Source: Streptomyces spororaveus
Lineage (GTDB): Bacteria; Actinomycetota; Actinomycetes; Streptomycetales; Streptomycetaceae
Assembly (NCBI RefSeq): GCF_016755875.1
Contig: NZ_BNED01000005.1
Location: 8,073,501 to 8,137,500, forward strand
DNA: 64,000 nucleotides
Direction: 5' to 3'
Each line of letters begins with the position of its first letter. Position 1 is the stretch's first letter. The notes below the pieces were generated by a model, which saw only the letters and a list, made by a program, of their open reading frames with translations, searched no databases and was not told the origin of the DNA. Of this stretch, positions 25,702 to 34,840 are shown one piece after another. The position numbers and the translations under genes are program-made.

Positions 25702-26906
25702 CAGGCCGTCCGGCCGACGGTGGCCGCCGCCCCGTCGCGCTCGGCGCGCAGCCGCTGTCCGCGCTGGTCCCCTCCCGAGACGCGGTGCAGGCCGTACGAA
25801 CCGGGCTCGCGCGCCTCGTCGGCCAGGTGCTTGACGGTGCCCTTGCACACGAGTTCCTTGAGCTTCGCCCCGGGGCGGCCCGCGATGTGGAACCACAGCG
25901 CCACGTCGTTCCTGTGGGCGAACTGGAAGATCCCGGCGCGTCGGCCCAGGCTGATGCACTGACCGGCGAACACCTGGTTGAGCGTCGAGGGCCGCTCCCC
26001 GTCGATCCGGCTGAGCACCGTGTCGGCCGCCCGCGCGCCCAGGGGCATCGCGGCCTGGCAGCTCATCCGCAGCGGCACGTCCGACGGGGCCGCCGAGTCG
26101 CCCGCCGCGACGACGCGTTCGTCGTCCACGCTGGTGAGCGTCTCGTCCGTGAGCAGGCGGCCCAGGGCGTCCGTGGTCAGCCCGCTGCGCACGGCCAGGT
26201 CCGGCACGCCGAAGCCGGCGGTCCAGACGGTCACCTCGCTCGGCACCGTGCGGCCGTCGCCGAGCTCCACCGCGTCGCGGGTCACCGCCGTCACCCTCGT
26301 TCCGGGGCCGTCGAGCACGGTCACCCCGAGCCGGGCCAGCCGCCCGGCGACCGAGCGGCGGCCGCGCGCGTGGAGGTAGGGGCCGAGCACGCCACCGCAG
26401 ACCAGGGTCACGCGCCGACCCCGCTCCGCGAGCTCGGCGGCGGCCTCGATGCCGGTCGGACCGGCCCCGACCACGGTCACCGCCGCCGTGCGCGGGGCGG
26501 CGTCGAGCACCGGCCGCAGCCGCTGCGCCTCCTCCAGGGTGGTGATCGGGTAGGCGAACTCGGCGGCCCCCGGCACGCGCAGGTCGGCGCTGCCGCTGCC
26601 CACCGCGTAGACCAGGTAGTCGTAGCCGATCGGGGCGCCGGCCCCCAAGGTCACCGTGCGCTCCGGGGCGTTGATCCGCGTCACGGTGTCCACGACCAGC
26701 CGGACGCCCTCGGCCAGGACCTCCCGGTACTCGACGACCGCGTCGTCGGTCCCGGCCGCCAGCTGGTGCAGGCGGATCCGCTCGACGAACGTCGCGCGCG
26801 GGTTGATCAGGGTCACCGTCACGCCGTCCCGCCGCGTCAGGCGGTTGGCCGTCATAACGCCTGCGTAGCCGCCGCCGATCACGACCACGTCGGTGTGCTG
26901 AGTCAT
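25701..26906 (-). CDS. FAD-dependent pyridine nucleotide-disulfide oxidoreductase (NDH-2-like)
   Basis: The 401-residue product begins with a dinucleotide-binding fold (TDVVVIGGGYAGVMTANRLT) and has a second in the middle (AVTVVGAGPTGIEAAAELAE). A conserved VVAAGDSAAPSDVPLR near 275-290 completes the FAD site, as in type II NADH dehydrogenases. I see no redox-active CxxC pair. The start at ATG 26906 has GAAGGAG about 7 bases upstream. It is coupled to the SigJ fragment downstream. The electron acceptor is not apparent. Confidence 0.9.
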   Translation of the reverse strand: MTQHTDVVVIGGGYAGVMTANRLTRRDGVTVTLINPRATFVERIRLHQLAAGTDDAVVEYREVLAEGVRLVVDTVTRINAPERTVTLGAGAPIGYDYLVYAVGSGSADLRVPGAAEFAYPITTLEEAQRLRPVLDAAPRTAAVTVVGAGPTGIEAAAELAERGRRVTLVCGGVLGPYLHARGRRSVAGRLARLGVTVLDGPGTRVTAVTRDAVELGDGRTVPSEVTVWTAGFGVPDLAVRSGLTTDALGRLLTDETLTSVDDERVVAAGDSAAPSDVPLRMSCQAAMPLGARAADTVLSRIDGERPSTLNQVFAGQCISLGRRAGIFQFAHRNDVALWFHIAGRPGAKLKELVCKGTVKHLADEAREPGSYGLHRVSGGDQRGQRLRAERDGAAATVGRTA

Positions 26907-26994
26907 GGTGTCTCTCCTTCTCGTTCGGTTCGACATCAAGACACCGCAGCCCTGCGGGTTGTGACACGGTGTGAGCCGGATCACCTCACAGGCC

Positions 26995-27711
26995 CTACTC
27001 CTTGGCCCGGGCCGCCTTCTTCAGATGCCGGTAGAGGCGGCTGCGTTCGCTGAAGAGCTCGCGCCTCTCCGGCGGGACGAGTACTCCGTCGATCGCCATG
27101 GCCGGAGTTCCCGCAACGGGCGACTTGCGGAGCACCTCGTCGGCGGCCTCGACGAACTCCCGGTGCTTCGTCTCCAGCACGGCAGCGTCGAACTCCGGGC
27201 CGCGCAGGCCCGGAATCATGATGGCCAGCCCGAGCAGCCGGTCCCGGGTGAAGCCCCCCGCCTTCCGCACCCGGCTCTGCTCGCGGTACAGCAGATCGTG
27301 GTAGTCGGCGAACCGGTTCCGGTCCACGGCGGCGCGCAGGGCGTTCGCCGCGAACTTCGACCCCGGGCCGAGGAAGGACCCCAGCGTGAACTGCAGCTGC
27401 AGCGCCCCGCTGCGGGCCGCGCGCTTCAGGTACGGGGCGGTGCCCTCCGTCTCGAACTCCGCGCAGGCCGGGCAGCTCATGTCCTCGTACAGCCGGACGG
27501 CGAGAGGAGCGCCCGGGTCACCGAGCACGATGGTGGTGCCGTCGGCGGCCAGGGATTCCCGGGCCGCGGGCAGGTTCGCGCTCGACGGGACGTCGAGCGG
27601 GTCGTCGCTCCCGTGACTCGCGTCGCCCCTGCTGCGGCAGCCGGCGACCGACGCCGAGGCGGTGATGGCCGCCGCCGCGACCAGGAAACCGCGTCTCGTT
27701 CCGACCTGCAT
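26995..27711 (-). CDS. DsbA-like thioredoxin-fold lipoprotein
   Basis: The 238-residue product has a lipobox-type signal (ITASASVAGC, Cys25). The thioredoxin fold carries YEDMSCPACAEFE with the CPAC pair at about 80-83, and SPVAGTPAMAIDG contains the cis-Pro loop near 205. This is the DsbA/thioredoxin_4 layout, so it is likely a membrane-anchored thiol oxidase or isomerase outside the cell. The N-terminus also begins with RR, which could make it a Tat substrate. It stands alone. Confidence 0.9.
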   Translation of the reverse strand: MQVGTRRGFLVAAAAITASASVAGCRSRGDASHGSDDPLDVPSSANLPAARESLAADGTTIVLGDPGAPLAVRLYEDMSCPACAEFETEGTAPYLKRAARSGALQLQFTLGSFLGPGSKFAANALRAAVDRNRFADYHDLLYREQSRVRKAGGFTRDRLLGLAIMIPGLRGPEFDAAVLETKHREFVEAADEVLRKSPVAGTPAMAIDGVLVPPERRELFSERSRLYRHLKKAARAKE

Positions 27712-27798
27712 GAATGTCCTCTCCCCGTGATCGACAGGGAGACGATACGGGGTCGGGCGGTGGGCGCGTCGGGTGGACCGGAGGTCAGACGGAGCGCC

Positions 27799-28611
27799 TC
27801 AGCGGGCCTCCGCCGCGGGGACGAGGAACTGGCGCAGGTCGATGACCTCGTAGCCGTCGGCCAGCGCGGCGTCGGCGATCAGGGGAAGGGCCTCGGCGTC
27901 GAGGACGACGCCGGCGCCGTTGCTGCCGACGTGCATCTGGATGATCGCGCCCGGAGCGAAGGCGTCCACGGCCCGTTCGACGGCCTTCCCCACGGTCATG
28001 CCGCCCTTCGGCCCCAGGTAGCCGTTGGTGTCGGCGCTGAACTCGATCGCCGCGTAGCCCAGTTCGTTGACGTCGGCGACGGTCTCCGGGCTGGTGGAGC
28101 TGTAGGGGAAACGGAAGAACGGCAGGGGCTCGACCCCGGACGCCGCCCGGATGGCCTCGTCGGCGGCGCGCACCTCCCGCGTCCGCTCGGCGGTGCCGAG
28201 GTCGTCGAAGGAGGGGTGGCTGTACGAGTGGTTGCCGAGGCCGTGCCCCGCGTCGGCGATGGAGCGCACCGCAGCCGGCCGGGCCTCGGCGAACTCGCCG
28301 GTCGGGAAGAAGGTGGCGGGCAGCCTTCGCCGGCGCAGTTCGGCCAGCACCGCGTCGATCCCGTCGACGTCCCAGGCGGCGTTGAAGGTGAGGGCCAGGA
28401 CCTTGCGGGAGGTCGGCAGCCGGCGGATCTCGTCGCCCAGCAGCGAGGCCGGCGGACGGGGACCGGCGGCGGCCCGGGCCGTGCGCCCGGGCCCGGCCGC
28501 CGCCGCGGCGGCCGAGGAGGACGTGAACCCGGCGAGCCCCGCGAATCCGGTGCACCCGGCCCACGCCAGACCCGCCAGGGCCGAGCGTCGTTCCACATCG
28601 ACCACGGTCAC
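27799..28611 (-). CDS. Polysaccharide deacetylase-family protein with altered first motif
   Basis: The 270-residue product has a signal segment (about 9-45) and a NodB domain. Motif 2 is intact as HSYSHP, and a later FFRFPYSSTS matches motif 3. Motif 1, usually TFDDGP with the metal-binding and catalytic aspartates, reads LTFNAAWDVDG, so the first Asp is Asn and the second is Ala. A DVDG two residues later might partly substitute. It may be catalytically changed or a binding protein. GTG 28611 is chosen because GAGGAG lies about 5-6 bases upstream. Confidence 0.8.
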   Translation of the reverse strand: MTVVDVERRSALAGLAWAGCTGFAGLAGFTSSSAAAAAAGPGRTARAAAGPRPPASLLGDEIRRLPTSRKVLALTFNAAWDVDGIDAVLAELRRRRLPATFFPTGEFAEARPAAVRSIADAGHGLGNHSYSHPSFDDLGTAERTREVRAADEAIRAASGVEPLPFFRFPYSSTSPETVADVNELGYAAIEFSADTNGYLGPKGGMTVGKAVERAVDAFAPGAIIQMHVGSNGAGVVLDAEALPLIADAALADGYEVIDLRQFLVPAAEAR

Positions 28612-28725
28612 TCCACTCCTCACGCCCACAGCCTCCGGTACGGCCTGCCACCGACTATCCGGCGGTGCGGGCCCGGCCGCCCGCAGCCCGTGCCGGGCAC
28701 CCGGGTGATTTCCCGGGGGCCGCTC

Positions 28726-29268
28726 TCAGGACGGGCGCTGCCGCAGGCGCGTCGTGAGGTGGTGCTGCAGGGGCTGTCCCACGGCGGCCATGTCGTGGAC
28801 GACCGTCATCTCGCCGTTCTCGACCGTGTAGTGCCGCCGCGTGCCGGTGACCTCCTTCGCCAGCGGGGTCAGCGCCACGTCCTTGGTCTCGATCTCGATC
28901 TCCGTACCGGACACCCGCCCGACGTACGTCTCCACGATGCCCGTGGGGTGGGCGAGCACGACCTCCAGCGCGGCGTCGGGAGTCACCCGCCACCACCCGG
29001 TCTCGCGCCCCGCCGGCCGCACAGGTGCCCCGGACCCGTCGATCAGCCACGCGCGTGCCTCGTAGCGCAGGAAAGGGCGGCCGTCGTGGCTGAAGGTGAT
29101 CTCCTGCTCGTAGCGGAAGTCCTGCTCCAGGGTCGGGTACTGGCCCTGCCCCCGGCCGTGCCAGCGCCCCAGCAGGTGCAGTACGGGCCGCAGCTGCGGG
29201 TGCGGATCAGGGCCCTCGCCGAGGACGTGGCTGTCGGGGTAGGGATTTTCCTGCACCGGCTCGAACAT
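28726..29268 (-). CDS. Nitrobindin (THAP4-like heme-binding beta-barrel)
   Basis: The 180-residue product has LGRWHGRGQGQYPT near 31-44, the conserved start of the nitrobindin/FABP-like barrel. It also has YEQEITFSHDGRPFLRYEA, ETGWWRVTPD and, near the end, LQHHLTTRLRQ with the proximal heme histidine. Nitrobindins bind ferric heme and isomerise peroxynitrite. It starts at ATG 29268 behind AAGGTG. It is cytoplasmic. Confidence 0.9.
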   Translation of the reverse strand: MFEPVQENPYPDSHVLGEGPDPHPQLRPVLHLLGRWHGRGQGQYPTLEQDFRYEQEITFSHDGRPFLRYEARAWLIDGSGAPVRPAGRETGWWRVTPDAALEVVLAHPTGIVETYVGRVSGTEIEIETKDVALTPLAKEVTGTRRHYTVENGEMTVVHDMAAVGQPLQHHLTTRLRQRPS

Positions 29269-29350
29269 GTTCACCTTGTCTGCCCGTTCGTCTCTCCGCG
29301 AGTACCGCCGAATCCCGCAGCCTAGGGGATGTCCTGCCGATCGGGGGCGC

Positions 29351-29388
29351 GCCCGCCCCGCCCCCGGCACGGCGGGGACGGGGCGGGC
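29351..29388 (-). terminator. GC-rich hairpin after the EF-G paralogue
   Basis: Perfect 10-bp arms GCCCGCCCCG (29351-29360) and CGGGGCGGGC (29379-29388) lie about 25 bp beyond the stop of the minus-strand EF-G-like gene. Confidence 0.65.
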
Positions 29389-29412
29389 GGGCAGCGGGCG
29401 TTCACCCGGCGG

Positions 29413-31488
29413 TCACCGGGCCGGCAGGGCCGCCGCGACCGAGGCCGGCACCGGTGCGAGACCGGCCGGCCGGGTGGTGAAGGTGCCCCGGCCCTGCGTC
29501 CGGCCGCGCAGCCGGGACGCGTAGCCGAACAGCTCGGCCAGTGGCACGGCCGCCGTGATCACCGCGGTCCCGGCCTCGGCCGTGGAGGCGGAGACCCGGC
29601 CGCGGCGGGCCGCGAGATCACCCAGCACGCCCCCGACACCCTCCTCCGGAAGCGTCACCGTGACCTCGACGAGCGGTTCCAGGAGCTCCATCGTGCTCAG
29701 GCGCAGGGCCTCGCGCAGCCCGAACCGGCCCGCCGCCCGGAACGCCATCTCCGAGGAGTCCTTCGAGTGGGTCGCCCCGTCGGTGAGGGTGACGCGCAGC
29801 CCCGTCACCGGGAACCCGCCGAGCGGCCCCTCGGAGAGCGCGTCCCGGCAGCCCGCCTCCACGGCGCGCGCGTACTCCTGCGGTACGCGTCCGCCGACGA
29901 CCGTCGACCGGAACTCGAAGCACGGCTCCTCCAGCGGCTCGACATCGAGGACGACGTGCGCGAACTGGCCCGCACCACCGTCCTGTTTGACATGCCGGTG
30001 GACGAGCCCGCCGACCCCGCGCACGACTGTCTCCCGGTAGGAGATCTGCGGGCGGCCGACGACGACCTCCACCCCGTGGCCGCTGCGGATCTTCTCCACC
30101 GCGACCTCCAGGTGCAGCTCGCCCATCCCCGACAGCACGGTCTGACCGCTTTCCGCGTCGGACCGCACCACCAGCGACGGGTCCTCCTCGGCGAGCCGCG
30201 CGAGCGCCGCCGAGAGCCGGCCCGTGTCGCTGTTGCGGCGGGCCTCGACCGCGACCGACACCACCGGCTCGGCCACCGAAGGCGGTTCGAGGACCAGCGG
30301 CGCGCCCGGCGCGCACAGGGTCGTGCCCGCCCGGGCGGCCTTCAGCCCGATCACCGCGACGATGTCACCGGCCACGGCCTCCTCCCGTTCCTCGTGCCGG
30401 TCCGCCTGGACCCGCAGGATCCGGCCGACCCGCTCCGTGCGGCCCGTGGCCGCGTCCAGTACCGTCGCGCCCTTGCGCAGGGTGCCCGCGTAGACCCGCA
30501 GGTACGTGAGCCGCCCGGTCGCCGTGGCCGTCACCTTGAAGGCGAGCGCGGTGAACGGCTGCGCCGGGTCGGGGGCGCGTTCCTGCTCCACGCCGTCCGT
30601 CACGAGCCCCCGTACCGGAGGCATGTCGGCGGGCGACGGCAGGTACGCGAGGACCGCGTCCAGCAGCGGCTCGATCCCGCGGTTGCGGTACGCGGATCCG
30701 CACAGCACCACGACACCGTCCCCGCGCAGCGTCAGCTCCCGCAGGGCGCGCGCCAGGGTGCGCTCCGTCAGGGCCGAGGCCGAGCAGAACTCCTCCAGGG
30801 CGTCGGCGTGCAGCTCCGCGACCGTCTCCTCCAGGAGCCGGCGGCGGCGGGCCGCCTCCTCGCGCAGCGGCTCGGGGACCGGGCCCACCTGGTAGCCGTC
30901 GGAGCCCGTCCGCCAGTGCACGGAGCGCATCCCCAGCAGGTCGACGACGCCGGAGAACGAGTCCTCCGCCCCGATGGGCAGCTGTACCACCAGCGGAACG
31001 ACCCCCAGGCGCTCGCGGATCGACGCGACCGCCGTGTCGAGGTCGGCGCCCGCCCGGTCCAGCTTGTTGACGAACGCGATCCGCGGTACACCGTGCCGGT
31101 CGGCCTGCCGCCACACCGTCTCGCTCTGCGGCTCGACGCCGGCGACGGCGTCGAACACCGCGACGGCCCCGTCCAGCACCCGCAGGGAACGCTCGACCTC
31201 GTCGGAGAAGTCCACGTGGCCCGGGGTGTCGATCAGGTTGACGCGATGACCGCTCCAGGCGCAGCTCACGGCCGCGGCGAAGATGGTGATGCCGCGATCG
31301 CGTTCCTGGGCGTCGAAGTCGGTCACGGTGGTGCCGTGATGGACCTCGCCGCGCTTGTGGATGGCACCGGTCGCGAAGAGGATGCGTTCGGTGACGGTGG
31401 TCTTGCCGGCGTCGACGTGGGCGAGGATGCCCAGGTTGCGGACGGCGGTGGGGGAAGAGGTGGTGAGGGGCTGCCTGTCGGCGCGCAT
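29413..31488 (-). CDS. fusB: EF-G paralogue (translation GTPase)
   Basis: The 691-residue product has all GTPase motifs: G1 AHVDAGKTT near 23-31, G2-like RGITI, G3 DTPGHVDF near 83-90, G4 NKLD near 137-140. EF-G domains II-V follow; [18 protein letters not shown] and the closing [20 protein letters not shown] belong to domains IV and V. Streptomyces carry a second fusA-like gene of this sort in addition to the main one. Its length and the G domain also resemble ribosomal protection proteins, so a role in resistance cannot be ruled out. ATG 31488 is chosen, as upstream sequence is not conserved-looking; no strong ribosome binding site is seen. Confidence 0.85.
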   Translation of the reverse strand: MRADRQPLTTSSPTAVRNLGILAHVDAGKTTVTERILFATGAIHKRGEVHHGTTVTDFDAQERDRGITIFAAAVSCAWSGHRVNLIDTPGHVDFSDEVERSLRVLDGAVAVFDAVAGVEPQSETVWRQADRHGVPRIAFVNKLDRAGADLDTAVASIRERLGVVPLVVQLPIGAEDSFSGVVDLLGMRSVHWRTGSDGYQVGPVPEPLREEAARRRRLLEETVAELHADALEEFCSASALTERTLARALRELTLRGDGVVVLCGSAYRNRGIEPLLDAVLAYLPSPADMPPVRGLVTDGVEQERAPDPAQPFTALAFKVTATATGRLTYLRVYAGTLRKGATVLDAATGRTERVGRILRVQADRHEEREEAVAGDIVAVIGLKAARAGTTLCAPGAPLVLEPPSVAEPVVSVAVEARRNSDTGRLSAALARLAEEDPSLVVRSDAESGQTVLSGMGELHLEVAVEKIRSGHGVEVVVGRPQISYRETVVRGVGGLVHRHVKQDGGAGQFAHVVLDVEPLEEPCFEFRSTVVGGRVPQEYARAVEAGCRDALSEGPLGGFPVTGLRVTLTDGATHSKDSSEMAFRAAGRFGLREALRLSTMELLEPLVEVTVTLPEEGVGGVLGDLAARRGRVSASTAEAGTAVITAAVPLAELFGYASRLRGRTQGRGTFTTRPAGLAPVPASVAAALPAR

Positions 31489-31648
31489 GGCCCAAGGCCT
31501 TTCGGATGTGCGGAGGAAGAGGGCGGCGCGATTCCCGCAATCCGGCACCCGTCACCCCCGCCCGGCGGCCGCGGCCGCGGAAGCCCGGGCAGGCGGTCGT
31601 ACGGGCTCGCGGACCTACGGCCGCAGGGGGAAGGAAGGCGCCGGAACC

Positions 31649-31768
31649 CTAGAAGCGGGTCACGGGCATACGGTGACGGCCGCGCAGCCGGCACCGGGCG
31701 CCGCGAGACACCGGGATCACGTCGTACCGGGACGGGGGAGCGAACGCGGCGGTGCGGTACGTGCACAT
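31649..31768 (-). CDS. Possible 39-residue leader peptide ahead of the EF-G paralogue
   Basis: ATG 31768 has AGGGGAG about 8 bases upstream. The frame, ending at TAG 31649, encodes an Arg-rich peptide (MCTYRTAAFAPPSRYDVIPV and so on). Codon third positions are G or C throughout, as in real genes here. It lies 160 bp upstream of the EF-G-like gene on the same strand. A ribosome-sensing attenuator would fit a translation-GTPase gene. The 160 bp between holds GC-rich inverted stretches but no clear terminator. It may also be a chance frame. Confidence 0.4.
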   Translation of the reverse strand: MCTYRTAAFAPPSRYDVIPVSRGARCRLRGRHRMPVTRF

Positions 31769-31929
31769 GGCGCGGCTCCCCTTCTCTTCACTCGGCATGA
31801 GGCGCGCGGCGCCCTGTCGGCGGCGCGCACGACGAGTCTAGTGATCGCGTCATGCCGGGGCACCGGGTTTTCCCGGCGCCTTCCGCCGCAGTGGGGCAGG
31901 CGGACGGCCGCTCCGCTTCACCCGCCCCG

Positions 31930-33399
31930 TCAGCACCGGCCCGTCGTCGGCAGCCGCAGCACCAGCCGCGCGCCACCGGAGCCACCGCCGGGGCGGCCCT
32001 CGGCCGTGAGCGTCCCGCCGTGGCGGGTGCTCAGGTCGCGGGCGATGGCGAGACCCAGTCCGGCCCCGCCGTGGTCGCGGCTGCGCGAGTCGTCGAGGCG
32101 CGTGAAGCGCTCGAAGACCCGCTCCCGGTCGGCCGCCGGGATGCCGGGCCCGTCGTCGGTCACCTCCAGCACCGCGGTGCCCGGCCGCGCACCGTTCGTG
32201 GTGCGCAGGGTGACGTCCACGCGCCCGTCGGCGTAGCGCTGCGCGTTGTCGACGAGGTTGGTGACGATACGCCCGAGCCACATCGCGCCGGCGCTGACCT
32301 CGACACCGGGTTCCAGCCGCAGCCCTACGGGAACGCGGTCGCCGAGCCGGCCCTCCACCACCTCGCGCACCAGTGCCGTCAGGTCCAGCGGGGCGGCGGC
32401 CACCGGCTGGGCCGCGTCGATGCGGGCGAGCAGCAGCAGGTCGGCCGTCAGGTGCTGGAGCCGTTCGATGTCCTCCAGGGCCCCGGAGATCAGCTCGGGC
32501 CACAGCTCCGGGTCCTGGACGGCCAGGGCCACCTCGAGCTGGGTGCGCAGGACGGTGATCGGGCTGCGCAGTTCGTGCGAGGCGTCGGCGATGAACTGCT
32601 GCTGGCGGATCCCGGAGGCCTCCAGCCGGTCCAGGGTCGCGTTCATGGTCTCGGCCAGCCGGGCGACCTCGTCGTCGGTCGCCGGCACCGGCACCCGGCG
32701 GTGCAGACCACGGGCCGAGATCTCGGCGACCTCGGCCCGGATCTCCTCCACCGGCCGCAGCGCGTGGCCGGTGACCCGCCAGGTGACGAGCGCGACCGTG
32801 GCCAGCAGCAGGGGCATGCCGATGACGAGGGCGGCGGTGGTCGTGTCGTCAGCCGCGTCCGCGTCCCGCAGGGAGGCGCCGGCATAGACCGTGGCCATGC
32901 CGTCCGGGGTCTGCGTGACGACCTGGACGACTCGCTGCCGGTACTCGCCGTCCAGCGGGCGGACCCGCCACGTGTGGAGCCGGGTTCCCGGAGCGCCGGG
33001 ACCGGGCGCCGGGAAGGCGGGCGCACCGGCCAGGTTCGGGCTGGCGAACAGGACGCGTCCGTCGGCGCCCACCACCTGGACGAAGTCGATGCCGCGGGCC
33101 GGCGGGCGTACGCGCCCCAGCTTCCCGGTGGCGGCGAGCTGCGCGACCGTCTCGGCCTGCCGCCGGGCGTCGTTCTCCGCGTTGCGGAGCAGGTTCGCCT
33201 CCAGCAGCCCGAGCAGGGCGAACGAGGCGAGTGCCAGCGCCGCGGCCACCACCACGCTCGCGCCCACGGTGGCCCGCGCCCGCACGGTCGTGGGCCACAG
33301 CCGCCGCAGCACCGGCCACCGGCGCAGGACCGCGCCCGGAACCGCGCGCAGGGCGGCGCGCACGCGCTCGCGCGGGACCGGACGCACCGCCTCAGCCAC
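31930..33399 (-). CDS. Sensor histidine kinase of an OmpR-type pair
   Basis: The 489-residue product has two membrane segments (about 45-65 and 188-206) around a sensor loop of about 120 residues, a HAMP domain (207-258), the H-box DASHELRSP with phospho-accepting His275, and an ATPase with N-box TNLVDNAQRYA, then DGPGIP and GLGLAIARDL. It starts at GTG 33399, overlapping the stop of the response regulator (GTGGCTGA). The signal is unknown. Confidence 0.95.
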   Translation of the reverse strand: MAEAVRPVPRERVRAALRAVPGAVLRRWPVLRRLWPTTVRARATVGASVVVAAALALASFALLGLLEANLLRNAENDARRQAETVAQLAATGKLGRVRPPARGIDFVQVVGADGRVLFASPNLAGAPAFPAPGPGAPGTRLHTWRVRPLDGEYRQRVVQVVTQTPDGMATVYAGASLRDADAADDTTTAALVIGMPLLLATVALVTWRVTGHALRPVEEIRAEVAEISARGLHRRVPVPATDDEVARLAETMNATLDRLEASGIRQQQFIADASHELRSPITVLRTQLEVALAVQDPELWPELISGALEDIERLQHLTADLLLLARIDAAQPVAAAPLDLTALVREVVEGRLGDRVPVGLRLEPGVEVSAGAMWLGRIVTNLVDNAQRYADGRVDVTLRTTNGARPGTAVLEVTDDGPGIPAADRERVFERFTRLDDSRSRDHGGAGLGLAIARDLSTRHGGTLTAEGRPGGGSGGARLVLRLPTTGRC

Positions 33400-34069
33400 C
33401 GTCGGCCGCCAGCCGGTAGCCCGCTCCCCGCACGGTCTCCACCGCGGTGCGGCCGAACGGCGCGTCGATCTTGCGCCGGACGGCGCTGACGTGGACCTCG
33501 ACCACATTGGGATCGCCGTCGAAGGCGCTGTCCCACACCTGCTCCAGGATGTCCCGCTTGGGCACCACCTCGCCGCACCGCCGGGCCAGGTACTCCAGGA
33601 CCGCGAACTCCCGCGCCGTCAGCCGGATCTCCGTGCCGCCCCGGGAGCAGGAGTGCCGGGCGGGGTCGAGCAGCAGGTCCCCGAAGCGCATCACCTGGGG
33701 CCGCCGACGGCCCGTACGCCGGCCGAGCGCCCGCAGCCGGGCGACCAGGACGAGGTAGGAGAACGGCTTCGACAGGAAGTCGTCGGCGCCGGTGTCGAGC
33801 GCCTCGGCTTCGTCGTACTCGCCGTCCTTCGCCGTGAGCATCAGGATCCCCGACTCGTTGCCCGCCGCGCGCAGCTTCGCGCACACCCGGTACCCGTTCA
33901 GCCCGGGCAGCATGATGTCCAGCACGATGAGGTCGTAGTCGTGCTCCGTGGCCATCCACAGACCCTGGGTCCCGTCGGTGGCCACATCCACCGAGAACCC
34001 CTCCGACTGCAGCCCTCGCTGCAGGGCCACGGCGAGCCGCCGTTCGTCCTCCACCACCAGTACGCGCAT
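33392..34069 (-). CDS. OmpR-family response regulator
   Basis: The 225-residue product has a receiver (MRVLVVEDER, phospho-acceptor Asp51 in VLDIMLPG, Lys in SKPFS) and a winged-helix output domain (LTAREFAVLEYLARR to SAVRRKIDAPF, VRGAGYRL). It is transcribed divergently from the PepSY-like gene, with CTTCAG repeats in between, so it likely controls that gene and perhaps its own. Confidence 0.95.
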   Translation of the reverse strand: MRVLVVEDERRLAVALQRGLQSEGFSVDVATDGTQGLWMATEHDYDLIVLDIMLPGLNGYRVCAKLRAAGNESGILMLTAKDGEYDEAEALDTGADDFLSKPFSYLVLVARLRALGRRTGRRRPQVMRFGDLLLDPARHSCSRGGTEIRLTAREFAVLEYLARRCGEVVPKRDILEQVWDSAFDGDPNVVEVHVSAVRRKIDAPFGRTAVETVRGAGYRLAADGG

Positions 34070-34103
34070 GCCGGACAGGATCTCAGGACCGCCCCGGCGT
34101 TGG

Positions 34104-34140
34104 CTGAAGAGGTCTTCAGGTGGCTTCAGCGGGGCTTCAG
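34104..34140 (+). promoter_or_regulatory. CTTCAG operator for the OmpR-type regulator
   Basis: CTTCAG appears at 34114, 34124 and 34135, spaced 10 and 11 bp, so all lie on the same face of the helix. An inverted copy CTGAAG is at 34104. This direct-repeat layout is the usual OmpR/PhoB-type site. It lies 65-100 bp upstream of the PepSY-like gene. Confidence 0.75.
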
Positions 34141-34204
34141 GTTCCGCTCAGCATGCTCTGGAACGAGCCGCGCACCGCGCCCGGTTGTCCTGAGGAGTGC
34201 CTGT

Positions 34205-34840
34205 ATGTCTGATTCTGTCCCGCCGTCCGAGCAGGCCGAGACCGCCCCCCTGTCCGCCCCGGTGGCCGCCCCCGAGGCCGAGGCCCGGAAGTCCGCGGCC
34301 CTGGGCCGCCTCGTCCCCCGCGGCAAGCGCACCCGCTGGGTGGCGGCGGCGGGCGCGGTCGCCGTGGTGGTCGTCGGAGGAGCGGCGGCGGTGGCTGTGG
34401 CCGGACACCACGACCACCACATGCGCGTCGAGCGGGGTCCGCACATGGCGTGGGCCGGACCGGGGCCCGAGGGCGGCCTCCGGGGCGGCCCGCACGCCGC
34501 CGGACCGGGGCAGGAACGGGGGCAGGCCGGGCCCGGCCGCCCCGCGGGCCCCAAGGCCCCCGGCGAGCCCGGCCGCCCGGGAGGCGCCGAAGGGCACGGA
34601 GGCTTCGCCAAGGAAGCTCCGGCGCCCGCACCCATTCCCTCCCTGGCCATCGGCGAGGCGGCCGAGAAGGCCGCCGCGGCCGTACCGGGCGGGAAGGTGG
34701 CGGGTCTGCGCGCGGTCGCCCAGGAGGGCGGCGGCAGCGCCTGGCTGGCCGTGGTCATCGGCTCCGACGGGGTCCGGCACGCGGTCACCGTCTCCGGTAC
34801 GGACGGCACGATCACCAGCAACACCACCAGGAACCGGTAG
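34205..34840 (+). CDS. Membrane-anchored PepSY-like protein
   Basis: The 211-residue product has a cytoplasmic N-terminal tail, one membrane segment (VAAAGAVAVVVVGGAAAVAV, about 45-64), a Gly/Pro/His-rich linker with HHDHHM, and a C-terminal domain of about 75 residues with AIGEAAEKAAAAVPGGKVAG and WLAVVIGSDGVRHAVTV, which fits a PepSY fold. PepSY proteins are often the outputs of OmpR-type systems and can interfere with protease or kinase activity outside the membrane. The His cluster may bind metal. Confidence 0.8.
   Translation: MSDSVPPSEQAETAPLSAPVAAPEAEARKSAALGRLVPRGKRTRWVAAAGAVAVVVVGGAAAVAVAGHHDHHMRVERGPHMAWAGPGPEGGLRGGPHAAGPGQERGQAGPGRPAGPKAPGEPGRPGGAEGHGGFAKEAPAPAPIPSLAIGEAAEKAAAAVPGGKVAGLRAVAQEGGGSAWLAVVIGSDGVRHAVTVSGTDGTITSNTTRNR

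Noticed and set aside
26971..29325. Plus-strand open frame of 784 codons
   Set aside because: It runs across three well-supported minus-strand genes (DsbA-like, deacetylase, nitrobindin) and has the composition of an antisense frame.
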